A stretch of DNA of 64,000 nucleotides, from NCBI GenBank assembly GCA_905221605.1, contig CAJNDS010000735.1, forward strand, positions 754,001-818,000, given 5' to 3'. Numbering within the stretch: the stretch's first letter is position 1; every line of letters starts with the position of its first letter. Positions 19,869 to 37,094 of this stretch are shown one piece after another. The translations under genes and the position numbers were made by a program. The stretch is from Symbiodinium natans. Lineage: Eukaryota; Sar; Dinophyceae; Suessiales; Symbiodiniaceae. The notes beneath the pieces are model-generated. The model had not been told where the DNA came from and searched no databases. It saw only the letters and a program-made list of their open reading frames with translations.

Positions 19869-20000
19869 GCCCTAAACTTTAAATCCTAAGCTCTAAGCCC
19901 GAAACCCGAAACCCTAAACCCTAAACCCTAAGCCCCAAGCCCTAAGCCCTAAACCCTAAACCCGAAACCCTAAACCCTAAACCCTAGCCAACAATCGCAG

Positions 20001-20039
20001 AACCTCGAGGTTGCTTGTTCAACGAGGGCTCCCGTACAG
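20001..20039 (+). CDS. Candidate short exon
   Basis: CAATCGCAG | AAC CTC GAG ... GTA CAG | GTGTGT. Thirteen codons: NLEVACSTRAPVQ. The following 340 bases keep one frame open (to 20381) with no recognisable domain. Confidence 0.5.
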
Positions 20040-20430
20040 GTGTGTCTAAACACCATGGACTCCGAGGATTCAGGGCCTATAGGGGAAAGGGTTTATACGA
20101 CCCCCAAATTTAAATTACCAGCTCAGGGTATGGGCTTAAACCCAAATGCTGCAAAACCAGTTCAGCGTACAGGGTCTGGAGTCTTGACAGTCCAAAACAC
20201 TCAGCACCATAGAACCTGTAGTCCATCTCAGAGGGACAGCTTCGAGCGCCCGTGTACGGAAACGCGATTAGTGACTTCACCTTCCCTCAAAAAGCTGTGG
20301 AGTTCCCACATTCAGGGCAAAGGACTTGATAGCGTGCCCGCGTGCCCGCGTGGCGCGCGCTTGAGCTTAGTCGCTTATTGAGCTTCTCCCATTTGTAACA
20401 GCTTAAAACCACCTGAAAATGTGTATGGCG

Positions 20431-20454
20431 GTGGTGGGGGGGGGGGGGGGGGGA
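20431..20454. repeat. Poly-G run
   Basis: G-homopolymer around GGTGGGGG; assembly length is unreliable in such runs. Confidence 0.8.
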
Positions 20455-20506
20455 AGCAATTCAGGGTTGATGGTTTCGGGCTATAGATCGCTGCCAACGG
20501 TCAAGC

Positions 20507-20563
20507 CTAAACCCTAAACCCTAAACCCTAAACCCTAAACCCTAAACCCTAAACCCTAAACCT
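20507..20563. repeat. Telomeric array, C strand
   Basis: Eight CCCTAAA units upstream of the exon at 20597. Confidence 0.97.
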
Positions 20564-20596
20564 TTTTTCCCCCCTCAGAGCGGGTGTCTCAGCAAG

Positions 20597-20665
20597 AAGT
20601 TTCACGACTCAACTCCACCGAGATGCTTTGGCCTACGGATGCGCGAGCGGGAGTCGAAGCATCTC
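20597..20665 (+). CDS. Candidate exon, basic
   Basis: TCTCAGCAAG | AAG TTT CAC ... CAT CTC | GTGGAC. 23 codons: KFHDSTPPRCFGLRMRERES then KHL. Confidence 0.55.
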
Positions 20666-20689
20666 GTGGACCACCATTAACTTTTTCAT

Positions 20690-20815
20690 CAAGTATTGGG
20701 GGGTTTCCGAAAATAGGGGCACCCTTTTTGGCGATCTTTTTTTAAGGAGGTTCTAGTCTTTTTAGCGTATAAGTAGGGTGCCCCTATTTATGGAAATGCC
20801 CCTATGTTGCTTGGG
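20690..20815. mobile_element. Family G inverted-repeat element
   Basis: GGGGGGTTTCCGAAAATAGGGGCACCC mirrored by GGGTGCCCCTATTTATGGAAATGCCCC. Confidence 0.65.
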
Positions 20816-21098
20816 AAGCTGCTGTAGTGGAGCTGTGCAGCAGAAGCGCATGATTGTTTTGTCGTCTCGTTCAACCCTGAACGCTGAACATTGGCCTGAG
20901 GAGCCTTTATGCGCGTGGAGTTTTTAGTTCCGGGATGGATTGCACCAGCAAGCAGGTGCCTATTTCACGTGTGGGAAAAAGTACAGCTTGTGTAATAGTA
21001 CGCCTGGGTCGGCCCGGAAAACTAAAGCCTCCCAGAACAAGTATCCTATGCGCACACGTCGTACATTCTAATGGTTACTTTGCGGGGTTTTCATTGCT

Positions 21099-21196
21099 CC
21101 CAGAGACCCTAATTAAGGAATATACCTTAAATTATAATAGGAACCCTAATATGATTTAAGGTATATTCCTAATTAAGGGGTTTTGGAGTCTCGGGG
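21099..21196. mobile_element. Family B inverted-repeat element
   Basis: CCCAGAGACCCTAATTAAGG ... CCTAATTAAGGGGTTTTGGAGTCTCGGG; left arm has lost about 10 bp. Confidence 0.8.
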
Positions 21197-21439
21197 CTAG
21201 GTGGGCGGGTCCGGGTCTAGGCTTTATGTTTTTTTAGCCACATGGCTTTGATCTCTCACTTGTGGTGCTGAAGGGGCCTGCTTGTAGGCAGCACAAGGCA
21301 ACCACCCAGCGCTTGCTTATTTTCCAGACGCGCAGGGGGGTTGCATTGCTAATCGTTCGGGTTCCGGTAAACCTCGCCTGCCCTCTCTATGGGTATCCAC
21401 CTGTAGATAACTTGGGCCTTACAGGGGGTTCCTATCCCC

Positions 21440-21618
21440 TTAACCCTAAACCCTAAAGCTTAAACCCTTACCCTAAACCCAATACTCTAAACCCGAAACC
21501 CTAAACCCTAAACCTTCTAAGCCCTAAACCCTAAACCCTAAACCTTCTAAGCCCTAAACCCTAAACCCTAAACCCTAAACCCTAAACCCTAAACCCTAGC
21601 CCTAAACCCTAAACCCAC
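21440..21618. repeat. Telomeric array, C strand, with two TTCTAAG-type interruptions
   Basis: CCCTAAA units; the segment AACCTTCTAAGCCCTAAACC is duplicated in tandem. Confidence 0.93.
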
Positions 21619-21628
21619 AACTCTACAG

Positions 21629-21716
21629 GGACAGGTGGGCTCCGGAGCCACGCCTCGGCTCGACGCGATCACCATCGAGGCCAAGGAGCCAACGGCTGGT
21701 CCTGGGGACCTTGAAG
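21629..21716 (+). CDS. Candidate exon, unknown gene
   Basis: ACTCTACAG | GGA CAG GTG ... CTT GAA G | GATAGG (GA donor). Reads GQVGSGATPRLDAITIEAKE then PTAGPGDLE. Confidence 0.6.
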
Positions 21717-21718
21717 GA

Positions 21719-22222
21719 TAGGGTTTAGGGTTTAGGGTTTAGGGTTTAGGGTTTAGGGTTTAGGGTTTAGGGTTTAGGGTTTAGGGTTTAGGGTTTAGGG
21801 TTTAGGGTTTAGGGTTTAGGGTTTAGGGTTTGGTTTGGGGTTTGGGGGTTTGGGGGTTTTTGGGGTTGGGGTTTGGGGTTTGGGGTTTAGGGTTTAGGGT
21901 TTAGGGTTGGGGGGGGGTTGGGGTTTGGGGGTTTTGGGGGTTTTTGGGGTTTGGGGTTTGGGGTTTTTAGGTTTAGGGTTTTGGGGTTTGGGTTTGGGGT
22001 TTTGGGGGGGTTTGGGGTTTAGGGGGGTTTAGGGTTTAGGGTTTAGGGTTGGGGTTTAGGGTTGGGGTTTGGGGGTTTGGGGGTTTGGGGGTTTGGGGGT
22101 TTGGGGGTTTGGGGGTTTGGGGGTTTGGGGTTTGGGGTTTGGGGTTTGGGGTTTGGGGTTTAGGGTTTAGGGTTTGGGGTTTAGGGTTTGGGGTTTAGGG
22201 TTTGGGGTTTAGGGTTTAGGGT
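21719..22222. repeat. Large G-strand array passing from TTTAGGG to TTTGGGG and TTTGGGGG variants
   Basis: About 16 pure TTTAGGG units, then long blocks of TTTGGGG, then eight TTTGGGGG in a row (22067-22130), then alternating TTTAGGG/TTTGGGG. Variant blocks are homogenised, i.e. the same variant is repeated in runs. Confidence 0.97.
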
Positions 22223-22718
22223 TGGGTGTTTCAACACCTTTGGGTTTGGGGTTCATGTCTGAAAGTAACCAGCCTGAAATACAGGGTCCTTAAAGTACAG
22301 GGGCTAGGGTGCATTCCCAACGCCTAGCGCCCCCCCTGCAAACCCTCCAAGTGTTGAACTCAAACACGTAAAACCCCGATACACCATGAGCACTACACAC
22401 TCTGAACTCTGCCTGGACTTAGGATTTAGGGTTTAGGGCTTTCCTAGAGTAACCTATATGCCCTTAAGACAGGGACGTACCTTAGTCTTAGCTCGTGGTA
22501 CATTTCAGTTTACCCTTCTTTGTGGCATACAGGCTAAGCTTGGTATACGTACCACCCTACATTCTGCAGGCTTTGCCATGTAAGGGCACCACTTGCTTTG
22601 GTTTGGGAGAGGACTGACTAAAGTAGGGTTTAAGGCAATTCTGCACGTAGGTGTAGAAGTATCCCAAATAAGGTCCTAGCCAGCATCGCCTAGCTGTTAC
22701 AGGGACTATAGCCACCGA
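22223..22718. other. Unassigned stretch between two large telomeric arrays
   Basis: No convincing exon or element seen; one short TTTAGGG pair at 22421-22436. Confidence 0.3.
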
Positions 22719-22860
22719 AACCCTAAACCCTAAAACCTAAACCCTAAACCCTACACCCTACACCCTACACCCTAAACCCTAAACCCTAAACCCTAAACCC
22801 TAAACCCTAAATCCTAAACCCTAAACCCTAAACCCTAAACCCTAAACCCTAAACCCTACC
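22719..22860. repeat. Telomeric array, C strand, with CCCTACA variant units
   Basis: Includes three consecutive CCCTACA units within otherwise pure CCCTAAA. Confidence 0.96.
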
Positions 22861-22902
22861 ATGAAGCCCCAAGTCAACCCCACAAAATTCGGGGACTTCA
22901 AG

Positions 22903-22958
22903 CTCTCAATCTGCAGTCTCTAGATGCAATCCCAAAACCTGCAACGGGTCTTCAGCAC
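22903..22958 (+). CDS. Candidate exon, unknown gene
   Basis: GGACTTCAAG | CT CTC AAT CTG ... CAG CAC | GTGAGC. Reads LNLQSLDAIPKPATGLQH. Confidence 0.45.
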
Positions 22959-23322
22959 GTGAGCTAGCCAGGCGCTGGGTTCGAAACCAGTAGGGCTTTT
23001 GTAACCATGACACTTGCACATCTTGCACATTTAGTGTGCTAGGCCTCTTGTGACGAGCCCAAAGCCCTAAAACGTGAAGCATTGAACCCTCTGAATCCTA
23101 GAAAGTATATAAGGAGGCTATCAGGTCACTGCATAGGCCTTCGTATGCCTGGTTTGTCACGTCCCCCGCCTGAATTTTCTGAGGGATACAAGGAGGGTTG
23201 AGGGCTTTTCGGCTGTACCCAAACCCCAAGCCCTAAACCTCAAACCCTAAACCCCAAACCCTAAACCCCAAACATGAAACCCTAAACCCGAATAGGGTGT
23301 CACTCTGAATTTCTTTGCTCAG

Positions 23323-23402
23323 GGTCCACACGTCAAGGCGTCGGGCCAAATCTTTTAATGAAAGTGGGGGCTCTTCGAGGTCCGGGCCTGCAACACATGC
23401 AG
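23323..23402 (+). CDS. Candidate exon, unknown gene
   Basis: TTTGCTCAG | GG TCC ACA CGT ... ATG CAG | GTTTAA. Reads STRQGVGPNLLMKVGALRGP then GLQHMQ. C-strand array before (23220-23295), G-strand after. Confidence 0.55.
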
Positions 23403-23513
23403 GTTTAAGGGCATTTGGGGGTTTAGGGTTTAGGGTATAGGGTGTAGGATGTAGGGTGTAGGGTTTGGGGTGGGAAACGGGCCTCTCCTCTGTCTCCTGG
23501 CCCTTGGACTAAG

Positions 23514-23601
23514 AACCGCCCCGGCCCGGCATGTTGCTTTGATTGCCAAAGCCATTTTTCTCGGACAAATGGTGCGCTCCTTCATGCCCCCTAAAGAAGC
23601 C
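23514..23601 (+). CDS. Candidate exon, amphipathic
   Basis: GGACTAAG | A ACC GCC CCG ... GAA GCC | GTTTAG. Reads TAPARHVALIAKAIFLGQMV then RSFMPPKEA. Confidence 0.55.
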
Positions 23602-23639
23602 GTTTAGGGTTTAGGGTTTAGGGATTAGGGTTTAGGGTT

Positions 23640-24062
23640 CGACCCTTGAGTGTAGTTCCTGTATTGTGTGGCTACCTGCCAGTAGTTTTCTTCATGGGTT
23701 GCGGGAGTTTCGTTTCCCCAGGCGAGGAACTACAGCTACTGTGTTTACATCTGACTCTACATACATATACGCGTCTTGGTGCATGTGCTACATTGCTCTA
23801 GGATCCATGGTTTGAGGGAGACAGAAGCCTTGTGGCGCTTGGATTTAGGGCTGCCCAAGAGTAACCCTAAGGATCCAGATACCTGTATAGTATATAAAGA
23901 AGCCCTAAACCTACTATGTAGGAGCCCCCTCTCAGGGCCAAATATCTATAAGTTATCTAGGCACATATGGACCCTTGGCGCAATACCCATATACCACAGG
24001 CAAAACTGCCAACAACTAAGGTACATATCCCTTCCCAAGGGCATATGGCTGACTCTAGGTAC
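23640..24062. other. Unassigned stretch
   Basis: An open frame of about 100 codons (23776-24084) ends inside a telomeric array; composition is not convincing. C-strand units follow at 24068-24160. Confidence 0.3.
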
Positions 24063-24212
24063 GGTGTTAAACCCTAAACCCTAAACCCCTAAACTCCTAC
24101 ACCCTAAACCCTAAGCCCTAAACCCCTACACCCTAAACCCTAAACCTAAACCCTAGACCCGGAACCATGGTGCAAGTGCCGCTGTGACTTGTTTTAACGT
24201 TTGGCCTTTCAG

Positions 24213-24260
24213 TAGTGACGTTCACTTGCCACATTACCACGCAATGCCGCCGCATTTCAG
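24213..24260 (+). CDS. Candidate exon, His/Pro-rich
   Basis: GCCTTTCAG | T AGT GAC GTT ... TTC AG | GCCAAA (GC donor). Reads SDVHLPHYHAMPPHF. Confidence 0.4.
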
Positions 24261-24354
24261 GCCAAAGGGGGACAACATCCCCCTACCCAAAACCCTTTGT
24301 CATGGAGCTGAAGTGTTCTTCGAGCCTTTTCTCGCCTCATTCACATTTTCCTAG

Positions 24355-24414
24355 CCATGCAAGCTGTGGCGATTTGCGCTCGCAACTTGACATCTCCTCA
24401 CTCTGAACTGCCAT
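24355..24414 (+). CDS. Candidate exon, unknown gene
   Basis: ATTTTCCTAG | CC ATG CAA GCT ... CCA T | GTACAA. Reads MQAVAICARNLTSPHSELP. Confidence 0.45.
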
Positions 24415-24767
24415 GTACAAATTGTGCACACCTGAACCCTAAACCCTAAACCACAAAGCACAGGAGGCCAAGCCCTGTAAACCCTGAACCCTTAAATCAA
24501 AACCATAAATTCGACTCTACGCAACTTCAAATGCAGCTTAAAGTATGGTCTGCACTCTACAGCCAACGACTTCAGAAGTAGGCGCCCGACTTCATTTCAA
24601 AAACACACACCTTCCGTGCATATGGGCGACCGACCAGGGGGAAGGCGACCGAATGATTCAGGGCCATTATAGGCGGGTTGTCCCCTTATAGTCCCCACGG
24701 ATCCTGAAAACGGTGCCCCGAAATCCAACAAAGCAACCTTAAGGGTCCAAGGTAGAACCCCTAGACT

Positions 24768-24928
24768 AAGGTTAGTTTCATGGGCCCTTAATATGGTCCC
24801 TTGCCTCCCTCAAGGGGTTCTGAAGTACGGGCCCTGGGGGTTGTACAGGGTATACAAATATAAGGCAAGGGGGCTCCGTTCACGGGCCCCTAAGTATATA
24901 CTTAGGGACCATGTAACTACCCTTAGAT
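24768..24928. mobile_element. Family J inverted-repeat element
   Basis: AGGTTAGTTTCATGGGCCCTTAA ... GGGACCATGTAACTACCC; longer centre than the copy at 4005. Confidence 0.65.
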
Positions 24929-24991
24929 ACCAAGAGTAAACTATGTACCCAGTGAGTAAGGCAGCTTGTTCAGGGTACCATAGGCTAGGAT

Positions 24992-25065
24992 GTTCCCCCT
25001 TATACTAGCTAACAGTCCTTAATAGCGATCATAGCACCCCCATTAATAATCAATCCCAAGCTACA
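24992..25065. mobile_element. Family C element, right half missing
   Basis: GGATGTTCCCCCTTATACTAGCTAACAGTCC; the mirrored half is absent. Confidence 0.5.
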
Positions 25066-25485
25066 TCTCTAGGTCGGCCTGACTGACGTGTGCTTTGGTT
25101 TAGCTGGGGTCTTGAGGTTTTTGTGAAGGGTTGTCAAAATTCAGGGTTTAGGGTTTACCGTTTAGGGTCCAGGGTTTAGGGTTTAGGGTTCATATAGGGT
25201 TTAGGGTTTAGGGTTCAGGCTTAAAGCACAACAAGCCCCGCAGCAGCTATGTCCGGCAGATCTTAACCCTAAACTCCAGACCCTAACCCGAAACCTGAAG
25301 CCGCGGACCCTCAACAAAGCCCGAGACAAGGAACGAGGATCGAAATACAGGGGTTTACGAAGTTAAGGCCACTAGTAGGATCCCCGTCTCATAAGCACCC
25401 CAATAGGGTACCCCCTTGTTTCGGAAACCCCCATATCCCAGAAGCCCTACACGAAGATAAGAGTTCCTGGGGCCATCTTTTAACT

Positions 25486-25722
25486 AGGATGCCCAGTAGT
25501 ACCCTTATTCCCTTTTTGGGGGGGTTTAGGTTCCCTTGCAAACCCCTTTGAGCAAAAAAGGGCACCCTTTTTAAGCCTAGGTTACTGGGCAGCCTAGATA
25601 AATTCGAGATCCCAACACCCTGTACACCCCACACTTGGGTTCCCTCCTCCCTGTTTTGTGGTTATGGGTTCCCTTAGAAAGTAGCCAACCCCAAAAAAGG
25701 GTGCCCTTAGTAGGATATGGTT
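25486..25722. mobile_element. Two adjacent family E elements
   Basis: First copy 25486-25600 (GATGCCCAGTAGTACCC ... AAGCCTAGGTTACTGGGCAGCC). Second, shorter copy 25635-25722 (TTGGGTTCCC ... AAAAAAGGGTGCCCTTAG). A damaged family C copy with a G18 run follows to 25830. Confidence 0.65.
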
Positions 25723-25896
25723 AATGGGGTACTCAGTCTTATACGAACAGTCCTTAGTAGGGCTGAAAATGGGGGGGGGGGGGGGGGGGGTGCTATGATC
25801 CCATTGTGAGTATAAGCGGGAACATCCCAACCCCACCCTAAAACTTAAGCCTCAAACCTTAAGCGACCTGAGTGTTAGCCCGGCGTCCAAATTCAG

Positions 25897-25949
25897 CGTT
25901 CTTGCTGTAATGAGAGCAGTCGGAGCATGATTCATGAACGTTGTAACAG
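25897..25949 (+). CDS. Candidate exon, Cys-containing
   Basis: AAATTCAG | CGT TCT TGC ... AAC AG | GTCTAC. Reads RSCCNESSRSMIHERCN. Confidence 0.45.
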
Positions 25950-26172
25950 GTCTACCCTCTGAATCCAAATCCTCAACTCTGCCAGTAACACCTCAAACAC
26001 GGGATATATACGCAAATAATTCAGGTATATCATCCCTTTGTTAAGGGTTTATATAGGCTTCTGCAGGTACACCCTCAACCCCGAACCCCTACACAACCCC
26101 AGGGTCCCTTCTTTAAGTGTATACAGTGTAAACCCTAAGCCTTAAAACCCAAACCCTAAACCCTAAACCCTA

Positions 26173-26290
26173 AACCGACATAAACGCACCAAAGCACTGA
26201 CCTGGTCCAGTACTGGAGAAACCCTGAACCCTAAACCCTAAACCGACATAAACGCACCAAAGCACTGACCAGGTCCAGTACCGGAGATGA
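26173..26290. repeat. 45-bp direct duplication separated by telomeric units
   Basis: Copies at about 26173-26217 and 26244-26288 start CCGACATAAACGCACC and run through the acceptor of the next exon into GTCCAGTAC-GGAGA; they differ at two or so bases. AACCCTGAACCCTAAACCC lies between them, and CCCTAAA units precede the first. Confidence 0.85.
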
Positions 26291-26352
26291 TTCCGCGCGC
26301 GCCACCTGGATGCTCTGGGATCCTGCGGGGCCGGGGCCCAAATTGCACGAGG
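26273..26352 (+). CDS. Candidate exon, un-duplicated copy
   Basis: CACTGACCAG | G TCC AGT ACC ... CAC GAG G | GTTTAG. Reads SSTGDDSARATWMLWDPAGP then GPKLHE. Its first 18 bases are also present in the upstream duplicate, whose acceptor reads CCTG instead of CCAG. Confidence 0.55.
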
Positions 26353-26482
26353 GTTTAGGGTTTAGGGTTTGGGGTTTGGGGTTTGGGGTTTCTGGTTTCT
26401 GGTTTGGGGTTTGGGGTTTGGGGTTTGGGGTTTGGGGTTTGGGGTTTGGGGTTTTGGGGTTTTGGGGTTTTGGGGTTTGGGC
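26352..26482. repeat. G-strand array, mostly TTTGGGG
   Basis: Two TTTAGGG units then runs of TTTGGGG and TTTTGGGG. Confidence 0.95.
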
Positions 26483-26720
26483 TACTTATAAGTGTGAGAC
26501 TAAGTACACCCTAAATTTGGTTGTAACCAGAGTTACGCTACTTAAAAGTGCCCATGAACCTCGAAAGTAGGGCACTAGCGGTTTGGGGCTTAGGGTTTTC
26601 TTCAACCACTCAAGACCCATTTTGTGTTGTAGCTAGCTTACCTAGGAGTCCTAAAACGGGGAGGGACCCTGCGTCTCGAAACAGCCCAAGAACCTTGCAT
26701 AGCCCAAGAACCTTGCACAG

Positions 26721-26754
26721 AAGATGAGGAAGAAGGATGGTTCTTCAACCTCAG
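26721..26754 (+). CDS. Candidate short exon, basic
   Basis: CCTTGCACAG | AAG ATG AGG AAG ... Reads KMRKKDGSSTSE, running into a family D element that contains the nearest GT donor (GGGA | GTAGGC). Confidence 0.4.
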
Positions 26755-26755
26755 A

Positions 26756-26876
26756 AACTAGGACCGGGAGTAGGCCCTTTTTTCCTTTTTTAAGGGCCGG
26801 GGTTCCCTTATAATCCCCTTAAAACCAAAAAGGGTACCCTTGTTATTCCTAGGTTACTCTCGGGTCTAGTAAAGCC
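26756..26876. mobile_element. Family D inverted-repeat element
   Basis: ACTAGGACCGGGAGTAGGCC ... CCTAGGTTACTCTCGGGTCTAGT, mirrored ends. Confidence 0.75.
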
Positions 26877-27005
26877 CTTAGCCATCCAGAAACCGCAAAT
26901 GGGCTCTCGCGCGTTGCTTTCCGAACCCTCTGAACCCCACACGCCCTATAAAATCGAGAAAGCCCATAAACCTTAAACCCCGCCGTTGGGGTTGCACAAA
27001 CACAG

Positions 27006-27042
27006 GAACCTTTGGTCAGCAGATTACCCAGACACAGATTTG
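27006..27042 (+). CDS. Candidate short exon
   Basis: AAACACAG | GAA CCT TTG ... TTT G | GTAAGTG, a perfect donor. Reads EPLVSRLPRHRF. Confidence 0.55.
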
Positions 27043-27068
27043 GTAAGTGTCGAGCTTCGAGCTTGCAG

Positions 27069-27096
27069 GAGCCGAATCTGACCGAGAGTCACAAAG
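27069..27096 (+). CDS. Candidate micro-exon
   Basis: AGCTTGCAG | GAG CCG AAT ... AAA G | GTGGTT. Reads EPNLTESHK; same phase at both ends as the previous exon. Confidence 0.45.
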
Positions 27097-27292
27097 GTGG
27101 TTGTCAAAACTATGATCCCTTTTGGGGTACCCTAAATATTCGGTGCCGTATTATAGTAGGGACCCAAAAAGGGACCATAATTTTCCCAGAGACTCCAAAA
27201 CCCCTTAATTAAGGAATTACCTTAAATCATATTAGGGTTCCGATTATAATTTAAGGTATATTCCTTAATCAAGAGTTTTTGGAGTCTCTGGG
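27092..27292. mobile_element. Adjacent elements: family L (27098-27184) and family B (27185-27292)
   Basis: Family L has ATGATCCCTTTTGGGGTACCC mirrored by GGGACCCAAAAAGGGACCAT; a fragment recurs at 63690. Family B copy is complete (CCCAGAGACTCC ... GGAGTCTCTGGG). Confidence 0.75.
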
Positions 27293-27480
27293 ATGTTGAC
27301 AGCCACCCACAAGTGTAGGGATTGGGGCATGAGGGGGGGTTTTACATAGGGGGCCAAGGAACCCTCGAAGGGGTTTTCGGACCTCATCCGTAAACACGCG
27401 TAAACCCTGTCCCGGTCCTGCACCCTGCTTGCCGCCAGCCATTTGATAGCGGCCGACCTAGTCTTCCACGATGGCACAAG

Positions 27481-27559
27481 GAGCCCACCAGGCACCGCTC
27501 TCCCCCTCCCGGCTTTCGAGGCGCGGTTGAGGGGGCTCGGAGCACTGACTGCAAAGTCG
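27481..27559 (+). CDS. Candidate exon, Pro/Arg-rich
   Basis: GGCACAAG | GAG CCC ACC ... AAA GTC G | GTTTAG. Reads EPTRHRSPPPGFRGAVEGAR then STDCKV. Donor is the first GT of a G-strand array. Confidence 0.55.
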
Positions 27560-27795
27560 GTTTAGGGTTTACGGTTTAGGGTCTAGGGTTTATAGTGTTT
27601 ATAGTGGTTACAGGGTTTATAGGGTTCATAGGGTTTATAGGCTTTATAGGGTTTATAGGGTTTATAGGGTTTTGAATAGGGTTTGTACAATCACAGTCAC
27701 AGGGTTTATCGGGTTTATAGGGCTTATAGGGTTTATAGGGTTTATAGGGTTTATAGGGTTTACAGGGTTTACAGGGTTTGTAGGGTTTAGGGTTC
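27560..27795. repeat. TTTATAGGG decamer array, G orientation
   Basis: About 20 copies of TTTATAGGG/TTTACAGGG units, the inverse of the array at 18325-19045. Confidence 0.92.
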
Positions 27796-27879
27796 ACATC
27801 ACCTGGCCAAGCGCTTGAACCCTAAAGCAGCGAGGGCTTCGGGTTCAGAGAGGGGGGGGCATCTGTATGCTCCTTCTCC

Positions 27880-28016
27880 CTAGGACCGGGAGTAGGCCAA
27901 ACCCCAAACCCTAAACCCTAAACCCTAAACCCTTTTTTAAGGGCTGGGGGTTCCCTTATAATCCCCTTAAAACCAAGAGAGGGTACCCCTTTGGATTCCT
28001 AGGTCACTCCCGGGTG
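27880..28016. mobile_element. Family D element with telomeric units inserted
   Basis: CTAGGACCGGGAGTAGGCC, then AAACCCC and CCCTAAA units to 27931, then TTTTTTAAGGGCTGGGGGTTCCC ... GGTCACTCCCGGGT. Compared with the copy at 2908 the insert falls between AGGCC and CTTTT with no duplication. Confidence 0.7.
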
Positions 28017-28039
28017 CTCCTGTCATGCCCTTAGTTCGC

Positions 28040-28130
28040 CCAAATGTTTCCCTAAACCCTAAACCCTAAACCCTAAACCCTAAACCCTAAGCCCCTAGGC
28101 CCTAAGCCCTAAGCCCTAAGCCCTAAATCC
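28040..28130. repeat. Telomeric array, C strand, with CCCTAAG units
   Basis: Five pure units then CCCTAAG variants. Confidence 0.95.
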
Positions 28131-28147
28131 TAATCCGTGGCTCTAAG

Positions 28148-28191
28148 AGCACCAACCGGTCTAACGACCCTGAATGAGCCAAAATCTTGGG
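28148..28191 (+). CDS. Candidate exon ending at a family A element
   Basis: GGCTCTAAG | A GCA CCA ACC ... TGG G | GTACTTGG. Reads APTGLTTLNEPKSW. The donor GT is formed where the element (TACTTGG...) begins. Confidence 0.4.
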
Positions 28192-28192
28192 G

Positions 28193-28450
28193 TACTTGGA
28201 GGTTCATGGTACTTATTAACCAGTTATAACTGTACTTAAATAACCCACCTTATAAGCCCTTTCAAGTGCCCTAATATGGTTATAGGTACAGTTAGAAGTA
28301 CAGCAATTATTGGTGAATAATTACCATGAACCTCCAAGTAGCTTGATGGGCCCCTGAGAGGGGCCCCTGTCCTCCTTTTGAGGGGGTTTTGAAGTAGGGG
28401 GCCCCTCGGGGTTGTGCAGGGTATACGAGGGGTATACAAGGGGACCCCTT
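28193..28450. mobile_element. Family A element (28193-28340) followed by family J element (28346-28450)
   Basis: A: TACTTGGAGGTTCATGGTAC and its mirror at 28325-28340. J: GGGCCCCTGAGAGGGGCCCC ... GGGGACCCCTTC. Confidence 0.75.
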
Positions 28451-28454
28451 CAAA

Positions 28455-28640
28455 GGCCTAAACCCTAAACCCTGAACCCCTAAACCCTAAACCCTAAACC
28501 CCTAAACCCTAAACCCCCAAACCCCAAGCCCCTAAACCCTAATCCCTAATCCCTAAACCCTAAACCCTAATCCCTAAACCCTAAACCCTAAACCCTAAAC
28601 CCCTAAACCCCTAAACCCCTAAAACCCTAAACCCTAAGAC
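28455..28640. repeat. Telomeric array, C strand, with 8-mer units (CCCCTAAA)
   Basis: Alternates CCCTAAA, CCCCTAAA and CCCTAAT. Confidence 0.95.
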
Positions 28641-28673
28641 GTGAGCGCCATCCTCTGCCTTGGTTGGAGGCAG

Positions 28674-28739
28674 TCAACCTCCACCCGGCGCGTGCGCGAG
28701 AACCTCGGAATGACAACACAGCCTTGCGCCACGTGGGAG
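28674..28739 (+). CDS. Candidate exon, unknown gene
   Basis: GGTTGGAGGCAG | TCA ACC TCC ... TGG GAG | GTTCCC. 22 codons: STSTRRVRENLGMTTQPCAT then WE. Confidence 0.55.
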
Positions 28740-29135
28740 GTTCCCTAAATTGTTGTAGTATAGAGCCTTATGTGTAGACATATAGAGAGGGTACGCCAAG
28801 AAGGCCCCAAGGCCCCAAATGCACGGCCACAACTAGAACACAGAACCTGAACCCTAAAGCTTCCGCGTTGCGGCTTTGAAGTAAGATCTCGACATCCCGG
28901 CAAAGGGGGCCCTGGGTATATGGGCTTTCCCCGACCCCTAGATGTAGCGTAGTTTGATTTTGTTTTTTGGGTGGGGGCCTTATCTTACTAAAGAATGAAG
29001 TTCCCAACAAGACGGCCAAGTACAGTTTCCTTTCTGAAGGCATATAGGGTACTCTCGGTAACCATGAACCTCAACACCGCACACCGCGTGGCTAAAAGTC
29101 GAATGCAAGCGTTGCCGGTTGTAGCGGATCTGCAG

Positions 29136-29183
29136 TGGGAGCTATGATGCTTGTGCAGCGAGCTTGTCGCCTTACATGTGACG
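29136..29183 (+). CDS. Candidate exon
   Basis: GGATCTGCAG | TG GGA GCT ATG ... GAC G | GCAGAT (GC donor). Reads GAMMLVQRACRLTCD. Confidence 0.4.
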
Positions 29184-29275
29184 GCAGATAGCTCAGCTAC
29201 GTGCTAGCCAACCATGTACACAACATAGCAGCAGTCATATGACGGGTTGTTCTAGGTCAGCGGCACCTTGATCAG

Positions 29276-29333
29276 GAATCCGCTTATCGACGGTGCCTGC
29301 GAAGCGGACCCTAGTCGAGGGCAACCCGCGTAT
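29276..29333 (+). CDS. Candidate exon, acidic
   Basis: CTTGATCAG | G AAT CCG CTT ... GCG TAT | GTAGTG. Reads NPLIDGACEADPSRGQPAY. Lies upstream of the DUF1275 gene; its end phase does not fit the next exon, so it may belong to another transcript. Confidence 0.45.
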
Positions 29334-29396
29334 GTAGTGCTGATCTTCGTAGTCCTAAAACCCGTAAACCCTGACAACGCAAAAACGCAAGGAAGC

Positions 29397-29423
29397 CTGG
29401 CAGCCCAGTTGTACCTCTTTTTT

Positions 29424-29454
<31 letters not shown>

Positions 29455-29535
29455 GGGGGTTTTGGGTTCCCTTATAAACCAGCTATCCCAAAAAAAAGGG
29501 CGCCCCTGTTATACTATGGTCACTGGGCCACCGAG
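29397..29535. mobile_element. Family E element with T15/G22 homopolymers
   Basis: GGCAGCCCAGTTGTACC, then T and G runs, then TTGGGTTCCCTTATAAACC ... GGGCGCCCC ... CACTGGGCCACCGAG. The final CGAG is the splice acceptor of the exon at 29536. Confidence 0.65.

Positions 29536-37094
<7,559 letters not shown>

Noticed and set aside
22970-23000. tRNA-like GGTTCGAAACC segment
   Set aside because: Resembles a T-arm, but no acceptor stem, D-arm or anticodon arm could be placed around it.
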